From Proliferodiscus dingleyae (Eukaryota > Ascomycota > Leotiomycetes > Helotiales > Lachnaceae), in NCBI GenBank assembly GCA_003988795.1, contig QYAK01000042.1, positions 1 to 64,000 on the forward strand: 64,000 nt of DNA. The letters are read 5' to 3'. The notes under the pieces are model-generated. The model saw nothing but the letters and a program-made list of their open reading frames with translations. It had not been told where the DNA came from and did not search any database. Position numbers and translations under genes: made by a program. Every line of letters starts with the position of its first letter. Position 1 is the stretch's first letter. Positions 47,212 to 58,495 of this stretch are shown here, one piece after another.

Positions 47212-47714
47212 GATGAAAGAAGGAAGGGTATATTCTGGCACCGTCGAAACGAATGATATATCCAGAATGTAACTTAGTATATTGTAGGTGTATTCGTTGT
47301 TGAGATTAGCATGAGATGAATGAAGACCAGTGTCGTCAACTTCTGAGATTACTGTACTCGGTTAAGCTTCCGTTCTGAAAATGGTTGACGCTATCAATCA
47401 CAAAAGTTTCACCTTTCATATAAATGAACGCCCTGATAACTTCAGTTGCTCGTTCTTGTAGCACAGTCCATTTTTCTTTGTTCCCTGCTTGAATCAAATC
47501 TTAGACTTAAGTATCTATGAATATCACATAGTGATCACCTGCATAAGATCGGGAATGGCGCCTCGGATGACAAATTGTATAATTTATGACTTTCTGAATA
47601 CCGCATACAAGCGTTTAGCTCAATCTACTGAATGGGGTCATGATCTCATAAGCTCCCCTCAAGGTCAAGAACTTGGTATAGGGACACCCGTCGCGAAGAA
47701 GATGCCCGTCTATA
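47212..47714. other. Spacer, no gene seen
   Basis: About 500 bp. Promoter of the split FMP52-like gene and 3' flank of the alpha/beta-hydrolase. A 96-codon plus frame at 47489-47779 is antisense to the hydrolase end. Confidence 0.5.
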
Positions 47715-49310
47715 TTACCTGGACTGACCCAGTAACCATGCATACCCCTCTATTGTTTTCTCTCTATGCTCTTTCGTAAACTGAGCCTCAGATGACATGG
47801 TCCAGAAGCCGTGGGGTAGCCCAGGAAATATATAGCCCTTCGTCTGCACTCCATTCTCCTCTCTCAACACCTGCTCGTATAGAAGGCCAACGTCTCTCCA
47901 GGGATCACCTCCAGCGATGATGAAGTACGCTGGAGGTAAGTTATTGTGACCCGTTGGCCAAAGAAGCGGTGATCTGAGGGGATCGGTGGGGTCGGCTTGT
48001 ACCTTATCTGCTCTACATTAATAGTGGATCCAACACGATTTCCAAAGGGAAAATTTCAGAAGATATTTGCGCTTCAAGATCTTGCAAGCGGCCTTTGACA
48101 CAACTTGAACTTATAAAGAGGAATAGGATAACTCACCTCGGAGGAAGTTGCTTGTTTGCCTATCAAAGATTGGGGCATTCTTCATCTGCTCCCAAGAGAC
48201 TATGCGAGATTTATACCTCTCTGGCATAGCAGATACAACGCAAAGTCCCGGTATCGATATGAGAATGCCAGTTAATGGTGGAGTGAGAGCCTGGTCGCGC
48301 CAAAGATGCGAAATAGAGATCATGGTGGTGGCGCCAGAAGAGCTACGAAGCCGTTAGTATTGTTCGATTGAGGAGGAAGTGAAACCTCACACTCCACCAA
48401 TGACAAAGCCTTTTGAAGGGTCAACACCGAAAGTTTCGTGGTTGGCTGTAATCTAGTTCACCGTTAGAAAACCCTGTAATGACAACCGTGTTAAAAAATT
48501 GGAAAGGCAGGGTAGACTGACCCATTTCAAGGCATCGAACGTATCCTCAACAGGCACAGGAAACTTGACATCGGGACAAAGTCTGCCAAACACTTTTATC
48601 AGCACATCCCATGTTATCCGGACAGTGATGAGTGTAGCTACCGATGCTCAATAGCAATAGCCACGCCATCAAAGTTCTTCGCCCAGTCTCTACATCCACC
48701 CTCCTGCTGTTCGAGCTTGCCCATCACCCATCCGCCGCCGAAAATCAGCACTAGCAGCGGCCTGCCCTTCTCCTCTGTCTCGGAAGTGGAGCTATACACC
48801 CTCGCCCGATTCACGAATCCATCACGCATAGTGATCTGGATGTCGTTCTCATCTACCCCTTGCCATTTCTCGCTCGCCGGGCGAGAAGCACCCAGTGCGC
48901 GGAGAGAAGCCACCGTCGTGTCTGGGCCAACGAGCTTGAAGCCCTTCATACGAGCGTACAGCTGTATTTGTTAGTATAATTATAGCATGGACCAAAAATA
49001 AAAATGAAAATAATTATTAAAAAACGGACAATGGAAACGTTTCACATGTAATTTGTGTAGGTGTTATGGCTCTCGTGCCTACTCTGGCCATGTGCCCTTG
49101 CAAGTTGAATATCGAGAGGGTTTCTATGAACTCCAAAATACTAGGTCCGATATTCAAATCTACTAATCTCCTATGTAGAAGGAGGAGAAGATACAGTACC
49201 CGAGGGGAGAGAAAGATAGAGGGAGATTATAAACTTACAGCTTCGAATTCGGCATTAGGTCGAGCATACGAAGCCCAGTCAGCATAACTCGCAATGGGCA
49301 CAGACGCCAT
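47715..49310 (-). CDS. Alpha/beta-hydrolase fold-3 protein (HSL-like)
   Basis: Six exons (49310-49239, 48961-48642, 48582-48522, 48452-48391, 48342-48137 and 48010-47715) encode about 338 aa. The order of motifs fits hormone-sensitive-lipase-like esterases: oxyanion segment LIFGGGWVMGKLE, AIEHRLCPDVKFPVPVEDTFDALKW, nucleophile GGVSSGATT, acid Asp in GGDPWRDVG, and His in PGLPHGFW. The first oxyanion residue, normally His in HGGGW, is Phe, which may change activity. No signal peptide is visible, so it is probably cytosolic. Related fungal proteins include esterases and lactone hydrolases of secondary metabolism. No partner genes are nearby, so the substrate is open. Confidence 0.85.
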
Positions 49311-49971
49311 TTCAAAAACCCCCACGCTTTCTGAACAACGAATACGGTTACTTGGAGGAAAGAGAAAAAGGAAGAAGATGGAGCGAGGAGGAGGCGGAGG
49401 GGTATCCAACAAACACTTATCAATTCAAATCCTTTGGAGATGGGGAAAAGAGCAAAGAGGAACATGACACAAACCAGAGCAGTGAATCCGTTTCCATGAT
49501 ATATATATATATATAGGACGCACAGGACAAAACCCATACGGCCCTATTTTTCCAAGAAGCCGGATTATTCTTTCTCTTTCAAAACCCCCTGTCCCGCGCT
49601 AGTTTCATTGAATGGGAATGCTTGGGCGCGTGAGTCACTTCGCTAGACTTGCCTACCTAGGTATGCAGGTTGTCGGTTGATGGAGACATTGGCCAGTTGC
49701 GGCATCAGCCGTCGTCATTACTACAGTGATCTCAATGGGGTGGATGGTAGTGGCTGGGCTGGGCTGGGTGTTGAGTAGCCTATAAGACATGGAAGGGAGA
49801 GTTGTAAGATAACACTTGAGTGAAGAGATTCTGCTGCTGGGTGTGGATAGGACTCTGGATTCATTTTTTGTTTGGCATAGCTATAGCTATAGCTACATCT
49901 TCCTTATCTTGCTTTCTCTTCTTTACCCAGACCTGGTCTTCCAACGAACCATGCAGGCGCAAAACACAAAA
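49311..49971. other. Spacer with a TA microsatellite
   Basis: About 660 bp upstream of the hydrolase. It contains a run of TA dinucleotides at about 49499-49515. Nothing else is recognizable. Confidence 0.55.
49499..49515. repeat. (TA)n microsatellite
   Basis: Eight or so TA dinucleotides in a row, about 190 bp upstream of the hydrolase ATG. A simple repeat, likely length-variable between strains. Confidence 0.8.
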
Positions 49972-52948
49972 TCACTCGACGTCGTCAGCTTCCGCTGCAT
50001 CGCCATTAACCTCTTCGTCTTCGTCTTCCTCCTCCGCTGCGTCGCCGTTGCCATTGACGTCAATGAGGTTGACACCTCCTTCACTCTCTAACTTCAGATG
50101 CTCCTCCCAGTGCGGGAATAGGTCCTCATCGTCACCAGGCACACCGATGCTCTTGGCCACCCGACCCTTCTTCTCCTTTTCTAGGCTCTCCTTCCATAGC
50201 CCAACTGTCTTGACGGCAACGCTAGGTTTATATGTCTGCGCGAATAGAACAGCCTCCGCATTTCGTCCAGTCTTCGTCAGAAGGTCGATGCAGCCCTCTA
50301 CGTCGCCGAGCTGCCATAGACACGTGAAAGCGACATTGTGCGCGCCAGCCTCTTGAGCTTGCAGGCTCAGTGACTGCAGCCCTTCCCTATCGCCTGTCGA
50401 CGAGTAGAGTAGAAGCAACGAGCCGAGATCCTTGGAGTTCTTGAAACATTCCGCTGCTAGCGCAACATCCCATGCTGTAAGTGCTGCGTCGCCGACCGTC
50501 TTCCATTTATGCTCCGCATTCGCTTCTCTCGCAAGCTCGAGGGCAATCTCTAGGTGACCGAGGCCGAGCGCCAACTCGAATTTATGTTCTGAGTCGGTGG
50601 CAACCTCGAGAGCGAGTTCTTTGTGACCTTGACCTTCGAGGAAACGAGCGATCTTGTTGAGTTGGTCTTGAGGAATGGTGGGCAGTAGTTCTGCCGCCGA
50701 CTCCATGTCGTCACGGAGGACGAGGGTCTGATACTCAACAACGGAGAGGGAGAGGGAGAAGGATGTGACGTTGACATCCTTGTCGGCAAGGTAAATCCGG
50801 GAGTCTCGTTGAATGTAGCCCAGTAAGTACATAGGTTGGTCGAAATGGGAAATGGTATATGTCTGGTCACCAACTAAATAGTTGAGGCGGTTGGTGCTGT
50901 TGGTATATATGAAGCAATCGCCCACCCATTCTCCAGTTCGAACACTGGGAGCTGTTAGCAGTGACGCGCAGTATTACAACGAGAAAATTACCTCTCATTA
51001 ATATCCGTAACAACCTCAAATGCCGCCTCTACTCCATCATCGTCGACCTCTCCAGATTGAACAGCAGAAATGTAGTTCTCTCTTGAGAACCGTAGAACGT
51101 AAAAAGTATCTTCGCAAGCAATTGAAACAAGTTCGCCATTTTCAGACCAGTAGACCTGTCTACGTCAGCAATACCACAAGTCTCAAAATAGTTATTGCGT
51201 ACCTCTTTAGGATCGACTTCAATCCTTCTGACCAGCCCTCCTGTCTGCCAGTCGTAGAACCCAACTCCACCTTGTCCCTTAACACCAAGCAAAACGCCAC
51301 CTGTCAGACCTTCAGCCTGGAACCCAACATCAAGTCCGCCAGTCTTCTCGACAAAGTTCTTGAAAATCTTGACACTGGTAGCAGATTCCCGTATGGCATA
51401 ATCATTGCTGTTGTCCTTGGAACCCCAAACAAAATCTAGAGCCGAGCCGAAAGCTTTATTTCTCCATGCGAGAGCGGTGTAGATGATGAATTCCCCATCT
51501 CCACAGACGGAAACGAATCGTCCATTTGGTGAGTGGAGCAGGGTCTGTGGGTACACTTCACAAGTGCCTAGGTCTTTAGTGGGGAGATTGATGGGATCGT
51601 TGTCCTTGAGTGAAGCATCTATAGCCTTGTCAGCACTTCAATATGTTCATGTCATGGACAAAACCTACCACCGCCTTTGATTATGGATGACACAACCTCG
51701 CTGTGTCTAGCCCAGATCAGTTTTCCAGAATTGTCCATTGAGACTGCTGGTTCTTCTCGCCCCATTTTCACGACCACCGCACCCTCGTCGAAGCCTACAG
51801 CAACACCCTGCTTGCCCTTCTGGTAGCTGACACACCACGCTCTCTCCAAGCCATAGTTCAAGGACTGTTCCAATCTGTATGTATTAGCGTGCCATATCTT
51901 GACCGTTCCGTCTTCGGAGCCGGAAATTATGACAGGTAGCTCCGGATGATAGCATGCAAAAGAGACATTGCTCGTGTGTCCTTCTAACGTTGCAATCAGC
52001 GATTTAGTGGTGTAATCCCAGATTTTGACCGTTCTGTCGTCTGAGGTGGTAAGGAGGTATGGCTTATCCGATTGCGGATAGTAGTCAACGTGGTTGACGC
52101 CCTTCGTCTCGTGCGCTTCTAGTGTGAAGTTTGCAGTCGACGATCCTAAGCTCCAAATCTTAACCGTCCTATCTAAACATGCTGACGCAAAGGTATTCGT
52201 ATCTTTGGGATTAATCGCAAGTCCCATCACATAATGGCTATGGCCCTCGAATACCTGCACACATTTCCATCCCTTCTCCCAATCCCACAGCTTGATGGTC
52301 ATATCATCGGAGGCAGTGAGGACGAAGGGTTGTGTGGGGTGGACGACGATTGCTCGAATGTAGTCGGGGTGTGCCTCGAAAGAGGTGATCTTTTCGGAGG
52401 TGTTGTAATTGTATACTCGCAATTGGAAGTCGTCTGAGCCGCAGACTATCCAGTTCTTGCGCGCGATGAAGCGCCCAGCTCGGACAGGGACATCTGTCAA
52501 TTCAAAGGTCTTAACAATTGCCTGGAGGTGGGGTTAGTGGATGGCGTTGGGTAGAAGGAGGATATAACGTACCTGAGTCTCGTAGGACCATATGTAGACA
52601 TGACCTAGTTAGCATCATGATCAGTAGGGCTCCCTGATTTATCTGCGCCGCTGAACATACCGCTATACAAGGTAGTCAAGATCCAGGGCTCAACGGGGTG
52701 GAAATCGATCCCCTTGACTCTTTCGCTCCGCGCAAAGAGCTGTCTCTGTATTTTGTAGACCGAGTTAGCGGTTTTACTTGGAAGCATTGTGCCTGGTATA
52801 GCAACTTGATGCTGCTCAGGGTTCTTGTTTCTGCTGCTGGTTGTCTTTTTGAAGAAGACTAGTGCTACATCTAGACTACCGCCTATTCGCAGAAGAGGAG
52901 CCAATGTTCGGGAAAGAAATGGCAACACACCTTTACGTCCAACCGCAT
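49972..52948 (-). CDS. SEC27: Coatomer subunit beta-prime (COPI coat)
   Basis: COPI vesicle coat subunit for Golgi-to-ER retrieval; it binds dilysine signals. Seven exons (52948-52931, 52745-52661, 52604-52573, 52521-51669, 51618-51203, 51155-50992 and 50944-49972) encode about 846 aa; yeast Sec27 has 889. The 18-nt first exon gives MRLDVK. WD40 repeats fill the first 300 residues (RQLFARSERVKGIDFHP, IRAIVVHPTQPFVLTASDD, FASACLDRTVKIWSLG). A second propeller follows, then the alpha-solenoid (LNKIARFLEGQGHKELALEV and CFKNSKDLGSLLLLYSSTGD). The tail is very acidic (EEEDEDEEVNGDAAEADDVE). All joins keep phase. Confidence 0.96.
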
Positions 52949-53539
52949 GTTGTACCACTATGCCAAATCAAGGCGCTGTAAGGGGGTTGTAAAAAGCAAT
53001 GCGGGTAGCTGCTAGGGAGAGACAGAGACGACTCTGCGAGGTGTGATCGTCGTGCGTGATGGGATAGGATAGGAGAGAAAAGAATCGGGCGACCGGGTCA
53101 TCAGATGGATCTCCTCGACTTCGCAGGCGTGGTGTGAGGAACCAGGACAAGTGCGAAGTCGTTCAATTGTGATTTGCGGTGATGAGGCTGATGCCTTTGA
53201 TATTCGTGGTCTTTGGACCTGACGTTTAGTGGACCCTCTCGCTAATGCGGCCGACTTTGCTTGGCGGCGTCTTGAAGCTGATAGGAGAGGGGAGGTCAAC
53301 ATGTGCTTTTTTCTTCACCGCAAAATAAGACACAATTTCAACAATTTCATGTCCAAAATTTTATGTGATTCCGTATGATACTCTAATAAGATATTCTAGA
53401 CTATCTAGCCACACAGAGAGAGATGGAGAATTTTTGTTCTGCGAAAACCATACCCAAGATCAATTTGTATCCAACACGCTCTAGATCCATCCAAATCATA
53501 GCCAACCAATTCGCCTCGCAAAAGCATCCACATCCCCCT
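52949..53539. other. Spacer, no gene seen
   Basis: About 590 bp between two minus-strand genes: SEC27 promoter and 3' flank of mannitol-1-phosphate dehydrogenase. Overlapping minus frames at 52968-53302 have no domain. Confidence 0.5.
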
Positions 53540-54803
53540 CTATGCAGCTGTCTGAACTTTCTTGACCACTTTGACAACGTGAGGGTAAAGCTTATCCGTG
53601 GTCGTCAGTCCACAAACCTTCTCCACCACCTGTTCTGGCGAGTTGTCCTTCATGATCTTGGCTAGCTCGACGCTCTCGTCATCGCCTGCGACATTCTGGA
53701 AGCGGAACGCCATTTCTGCAGCATCGAGAAGAGCTGAGAAGGTCTTGCCCTCCTCTGCTAGCTCCTTAGCTGGGGCGATAAATCGCTCCTTGACGCTTAG
53801 CTTCCGGAGCGGTGCACGACCTACTCGCTCCACGGCATCCTCGAGATGAGGGTTGCCGATGCGGACAATGATCTTCTCGACATAGTCCTTCTGTTCTTGT
53901 GTTTGGATTCCGTGTTTCCCGACAATCAGTTCACTGGTCTCAGCCAGGGCCCTTCGGACTTCGTCAAGGATCTTGGGATCTTGTAGGGCATCATAGACCG
54001 TGGTCTTCTTGTGGAAGTATCCGTGGTAGGCAGCAGCAGCATGGCCAGTGTTGACGGTGAAAAGCTTCCGCTCAATGTACGGGAACAGGTCATCCACCCA
54101 CTTGATGCCCTTGATGGAGGGAACCTCGTGGTCCTTGAATGGGGTTGCGTCAACAACCCACTCATAGAATTTCTCTAGCTTGACGTCCAAGCCGGCATTA
54201 GGGTCTTGGGCAGGCACAATGCGGTCAATGGCCGAGTTTGCATAGCGGGCTCTCTCATGGTGGTCGTCCAATCGGTGCTGAGGAGTGTTCTTCTCATGCT
54301 TGATGTGTTCAGCAAGGGTGTCTGTGGCTCCAATGGCATTTTCGCAAGCAATCACAGCGATTGGGGTGGCATCATTGGGTCGAGCGTCGACTCCCTTTGC
54401 AATGACCGGGGCGATGAACTTGAGGATGTTTGGGCCAACGGAACAAGTGACGACATCTGCGGTGATGATCTCCTTGATGACATCTGCTTCGTGTGTTTTG
54501 GAGTTGATGGCTCGGTAGTTTGTGATTGTATCTTCCGAGTTGCCCTCGGCTCCAACCTGGATGACCTTGTAAGATTTGTTCTTCTGCAGCAGGTCGATGA
54601 CGCTATCCATGACATCGCAGAAGACAACTTCGTAGCCGGACTTATGCAGGCTGGCGGTGAAGTGTCAGCATGGGGCCGGTTAATGTGCGTGACAGCCTGG
54701 GAATTCTCAAGAAGGACAGCTATAGGGTCATCTAAACTCACAACTCAGCTACGAAGCCTCGCCCGATGTTGCCAGCTCCAAAGTGGACAGCCTTCTTTCC
54801 CAT
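53540..54803 (-). CDS. Mannitol-1-phosphate 5-dehydrogenase
   Basis: Cytosolic enzyme that reduces fructose-6-phosphate to mannitol-1-phosphate with NADH; mannitol serves as a store and stress solute in moulds. Two exons (54803-54742 and 54650-53540, intron 91 nt) encode about 390 aa, the usual fungal length. The N-terminus MGKKAVHFGAGNIGRGFVAE is the Rossmann loop. The middle shows CSVGPNILKFIAPVIAKGV and ACENAIGATDTL. The catalytic part of the long-chain mannitol dehydrogenase family is in KWVDDLFPYIERKLFTVNTG and HAAAAYHGYFHK. It lies beside a very repeat-rich promoter region, which may affect expression. Confidence 0.96.
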
Positions 54804-55347
54804 TTTGGCGGTATTTGGTGATTGCTTGCGTGGGAAATGCGAGATGGTGGGGGGGCTGTGAGGGAAGGCGGGGTAGTCGGGATAGATAGATGTAGGAGGG
54901 AGGCCCCGAGGTAGTGATGCTGATAGCAATGCCGTGGAATATATATACTTGAGACGCTGGATCTCGTACTGTGATAGCAGTGGTGATGGGGGCGCGGAGG
55001 CAGAGGAGGCAGAGGAGCAGAGATGATAAATTGAATGCGGTGTGCGATGAGGTGCGCGTATTTGTACTGTTCCTGGAGCCCTGGCCGTGCTGAAGCGAGT
55101 AGGAACGTACAGGACAGGACAGGCAAGGCGAGGCTGGGATGGGACGTATTTCTACTGCATGCGCGGAGGTGAGCAGAGAGAGAGAGAGAGTATACGGTAT
55201 ACGTGTGGGCGGTGCTGTGCCAATTGCACCAAGTCGTGGCGGTCGAGCCAGTTATAGATGCAGCAAAGATGCGGGCTGGGCTGGGGGTGGGTTTGGGGGT
55301 GGGAAGTGGGTTATGACTTGGGTGCTGGATTGGCCGAGAAGAGGATG

Positions 55348-55380
55348 ATGGGGGGGGGGGGATATGGGGATGGGGATGGG
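55348..55380 (+). repeat. G-rich block with quadruplex potential
   Basis: A run of about 12 G followed by three GGGGAT-like units and GGG. Four or more G tracts within about 33 bases could fold as a G-quadruplex. Its distance to the mannitol dehydrogenase ATG is about 550 bp. Confidence 0.6.
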
Positions 55381-55727
55381 CTCAGTCGTGAGATATTTTG
55401 TATGGATGCGCTCTGACTGGCCGGAGGAGGAGGAGGGGCGGCGGAGGGGGGCAGCTGCGGCTAGTGCAGTCTCGATGGGTAGAACTAGGTCAGGTAGCGC
55501 AGGAGTAGTAGGAGAGAAGTAGGGAAAGTACAATATAGAATACATAATATACAATATACAATATATACAGTAGAGTAGAGTGGGTGGGCGAGAGAGAGAA
55601 AGAGAGAAGAGAAAAAGAGACAAAGAGAGGGACAAACAAAGAGACGCAAACAGACAGACAAGCAAGGAGAGCACAGCACAACAGTTCTGCAGCACTAAAG
55701 TTGTGGCCCGGTTATGACGCCGTGTGC

Positions 55728-55773
55728 CGCACTGTACTGCACTGTACTGTACCGCACTGTACCGTACTGTACA
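55728..55773 (+). repeat. CTGTA-type pentamer array
   Basis: Degenerate tandem copies of ACTGT/ACTGC pentamers (GCACTGTACTGTACCGC and similar). A related array of the same unit and direction lies at 56137-56170. Confidence 0.75.
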
Positions 55774-56136
55774 ACCACATTCCGAAACCAAACCTGACAT
55801 GCACATGGGAATACCTCCGCGAGACAAGTATTTGAGTCTGCCAAGGCTATCTGGCCTGCTGCAATCTGCATCTGCATCTCAGCATCTCCGCATCCGCAAA
55901 CAATCTAAACAACAGCCCTTTTATTTTCCCTTGTTCCTATCTGCTGCCTCCGTATCAATCGCATGCCCTGCCATACATGGACTGTGTTGGTTGTAAGCAC
56001 CGCATCCTACCTTGGCCAGCCTCATCATGCAGATGGCGTAGCACATCGTGAGAGCAAAAATACTTCCAGACGGGGACGTAATGATGGATGAGGGGTTTTT
56101 ACTGAGTTTCGCCGAGTTCATGGTCCGAAGTAGTTT

Positions 56137-56170
56137 TACTGTATTGTATTGTACTGTACTGTACTGTACC
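56137..56170 (+). repeat. Second CTGTA/TTGTA-type pentamer array
   Basis: Tandem units of ACTGT and ATTGT, directly followed by three GCACCTC heptamers at about 56175-56198. Same unit as the array 400 bp upstream. Confidence 0.75.
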
Positions 56171-57004
56171 GTGCGCACCTCGCACCTCGCACCTCGCAGG
56201 GATGCCGATGCCCCTCATCCTCATCTACCCCTCCAAATCCCACGCTACATGCTACACCACCGAACAAAGGCCTGTGTGTCCAGTACATCACTCTTCCAGC
56301 CGCTTCAAACAAACAACAGCCTCAAGATACAACATACAACATACACACATACAACATACACACATACACCTCGCTCCGCATACCCATGACACTCTTCATC
56401 CCCTTTTCAACTACGCACATACGCTATAGCGCGAATTGCTTTCCATCATCTCGTCTTTCTACTGCGAATCTATCCCTCATCTTCGGCCCGTTGGTGCCTA
56501 ATGAATACAGCCTGCAGGAACTTAAAACCCCCAGGTCCTAGATATCGCTGTCTCCCAAATGCCTCATGTAGCAATATCGAAGCTTCATCATCTCCCTCAA
56601 CTTCTTCATCGCCCATAAACGGGCCGACCAACTATCTATCGTCACTGCTAGAGTGGGCTGGGCCCTCCGATTCTGCCCGAGGCAACACAAGTCGACACCG
56701 GCGCCATGAAATTTCCACGTGCCTCTATCGTGAGTCTTTTCGGAGATCCTCACCATCTCCACTGCGGATGCTCCACCGAGAGGCTCCACGATCTAGACTC
56801 TCGTCCACGTGGAGATTTGGACCAATGTCACGTGTAACGCTCGTCCCGTGATGTCTCTCTCCTGAACTTCGGTCGTGCATCAATTCTGGGGAATTTGAGG
56901 CTCCGACACTAGGATACGCTCCAGGATCTACTGCAGAGGCTAAGCAATTAAAGGTCTTAATCTCAGTCGCGGACGATTCTTTGCGGCATCGCGCCTATGA
57001 AACT

Positions 57005-57068
57005 TTGGGACCGGGCCCGTATCATGACAACGATAACTACGATGAGGTCTCAAATCTTGGGACCGGGC
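57005..57068 (+). repeat. Pair of 12-bp direct repeats (TTGGGACCGGGC)
   Basis: TTGGGACCGGGC occurs at 57005-57016 and again at 57057-57068, 52 bp apart, just upstream of the hairpin and about 170-235 bp from the next ATG. It could be a paired binding site (inference). Confidence 0.6.
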
Positions 57069-57099
57069 TTTGAAATACAATGGTCCACGCTATGACAAT

Positions 57100-57155
57100 C
57101 CCGCAAGTTTGTTCAGTCCAATTCGGCTTCAGGAACGGACTGAACAACTTGCGGG
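57100..57155 (+). promoter_or_regulatory. Strong hairpin upstream of the Ser/Thr-rich gene
   Basis: The left arm (57100-57119, CCCGCAAGTTTGTTCAGTCC) pairs with the right arm (57137-57155) over 19 positions with a single bulged base; the loop is 17 nt. It lies 84 bp before the ATG at 57239, so it could fall in the promoter or the transcript leader. Such a near-perfect stem is unlikely by chance. Confidence 0.7.
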
Positions 57156-57238
57156 ACTGTAAGACTATTTATATCAGTCAATTTCTTTGGACTCATTGAC
57201 TATACACGACAAATTTCTTGGATAAAATCACATTCACG

Positions 57239-58495
57239 ATGTCTCCAAATTCTCAAGTATCAGACGAATATACCAGAAATGGCTGCTACCATGTCGAATC
57301 CGTCTCGGGATCTAATAGTCGTACACATGGGCCATTGATGGAAGAAGCCAGCCAGATCCAAATAACAACCTCATCCGACGATAGAGACGAACCACCTACG
57401 ACAAAGTCCGACATTTGTCTTAGCCTACAAAAGCACTGCCACAATACAGCCTCTACAGATAAGCTGCAGAGTATATCCTCTACCGCTGCAAACAAGGGAG
57501 ATTCCGATATCGAGTCATCTCTTCAAGCTCCACGGCCAGAAGTACGCCCTACTAGTCACGACAGCGGCGTCGGTGGATTAGATGCGCCTGCTCCGATAAC
57601 CTTGACAGATGCTCCCATTGCTGGTCAAACGAATAGGCAAAGCTCACATGCCACCCCAGGTCCTACCACAGACTCACAGAGCACTATCAATGACAATATC
57701 GAGGACGCCGACCAGTCTTCAGCAGAACAATCAACTTTGTCAGAGGAAGACGAGGATATCTGGAACGCCAAATATACCTTACGAGTATCACTTTCGAGTC
57801 AGAAACCTTCAAATGACGATGTTTTCAGGCTAAGATTTGATCCTCGCCCAGGCTACGATGATCAATTCCGCCAGGCGGTCCGCGCACACTTCCTTCTAGC
57901 TGGCAACGCCAAAGACCAAAGAACTCACAGTACCGAAACCAGCAACGTCGAGGGCCTCAAGATCAACACCAACCGCCGCCGACCAAACAGCATCTCTTGC
58001 GGCATTTCGTCCCCGTCCGGCCATGGCTCTCCGGTCCAGAGCACCGCAGGACTTCGCCGCTCCACATCCAACGTGTCGCGCAGGCGCTCATCCACATCCG
58101 GAAGCCATCATCAGAGTTCCTACGAAGTCGGATACGCCATCGAGGACACGGTCCAAGCTTTCCAAACTATGAATGAGAGGAGGGAGGAGGAGTCAGCGGG
58201 TATTCTAGAAGGCCATCTCGACAAGATCTTCGAGAGTGTGCGTCCGGAGTTAAGGACCGTTGAAGCCAAGAGGTCTGTGAGCATCATGCCACACGCTCAC
58301 GAGATGGGACATAAGGCGGAGATCAGAGAGACGGACATTAAGGAGCCACCGAAGCCCAGTATCTTTCGAAGGATCCAGAAGAAGTGGAAAGATGCGATCA
58401 AGGCGGTGCGGGCGTGGGGCGAGCCACCAAGAGGGCGATCAAGGGTCAGGTTAACATCGACATCTCCCAGTCAAGTTCGCTTTGAGCTAGACTAA
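57239..58495 (+). CDS. Ser/Thr-rich protein of unknown function
   Basis: Intronless frame for about 418 aa from the ATG at 57239 (MSPNSQVSDEY). It is hydrophilic and mostly disordered in the first 270 residues, with many Ser, Thr, Asp and Gln. A basic Ser/Arg-rich stretch follows (RRSTSNVSRRRSSTSGSHHQ). The last 100 residues look more ordered: YAIEDTVQAFQTMNERREEE, GHLDKIFESVRPELRTVEAK and a basic helix IFRRIQKKWKDAIKAVRAW. No signal peptide, membrane helix or known domain is present. The RRSST-type sites could be targets of basophilic kinases (inference). I do not recognize this gene. Confidence 0.75.
   Translation: MSPNSQVSDEYTRNGCYHVESVSGSNSRTHGPLMEEASQIQITTSSDDRDEPPTTKSDICLSLQKHCHNTASTDKLQSISSTAANKGDSDIESSLQAPRPEVRPTSHDSGVGGLDAPAPITLTDAPIAGQTNRQSSHATPGPTTDSQSTINDNIEDADQSSAEQSTLSEEDEDIWNAKYTLRVSLSSQKPSNDDVFRLRFDPRPGYDDQFRQAVRAHFLLAGNAKDQRTHSTETSNVEGLKINTNRRRPNSISCGISSPSGHGSPVQSTAGLRRSTSNVSRRRSSTSGSHHQSSYEVGYAIEDTVQAFQTMNERREEESAGILEGHLDKIFESVRPELRTVEAKRSVSIMPHAHEMGHKAEIRETDIKEPPKPSIFRRIQKKWKDAIKAVRAWGEPPRGRSRVRLTSTSPSQVRFELD

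Larger units (their letters stand above)
54804..57238. other. 2.4-kb repeat-rich spacer between divergent genes
   Basis: Joint upstream region of the mannitol dehydrogenase gene and a plus-strand unknown gene. It holds a G-run block (about 55348-55380), a long purine-rich block (about 55580-55650), two CTGTA-type pentamer arrays, a CATACA-type block (about 56327-56370), a pair of 12-bp direct repeats and a strong hairpin at 57100-57155. Open frames here are low-complexity artefacts. Confidence 0.6.

Noticed and set aside
55252..55827. 191-codon minus-strand frame rich in Leu, Ser and Cys
   Set aside because: Translation of simple purine/pyrimidine repeats, not a protein-coding signal.
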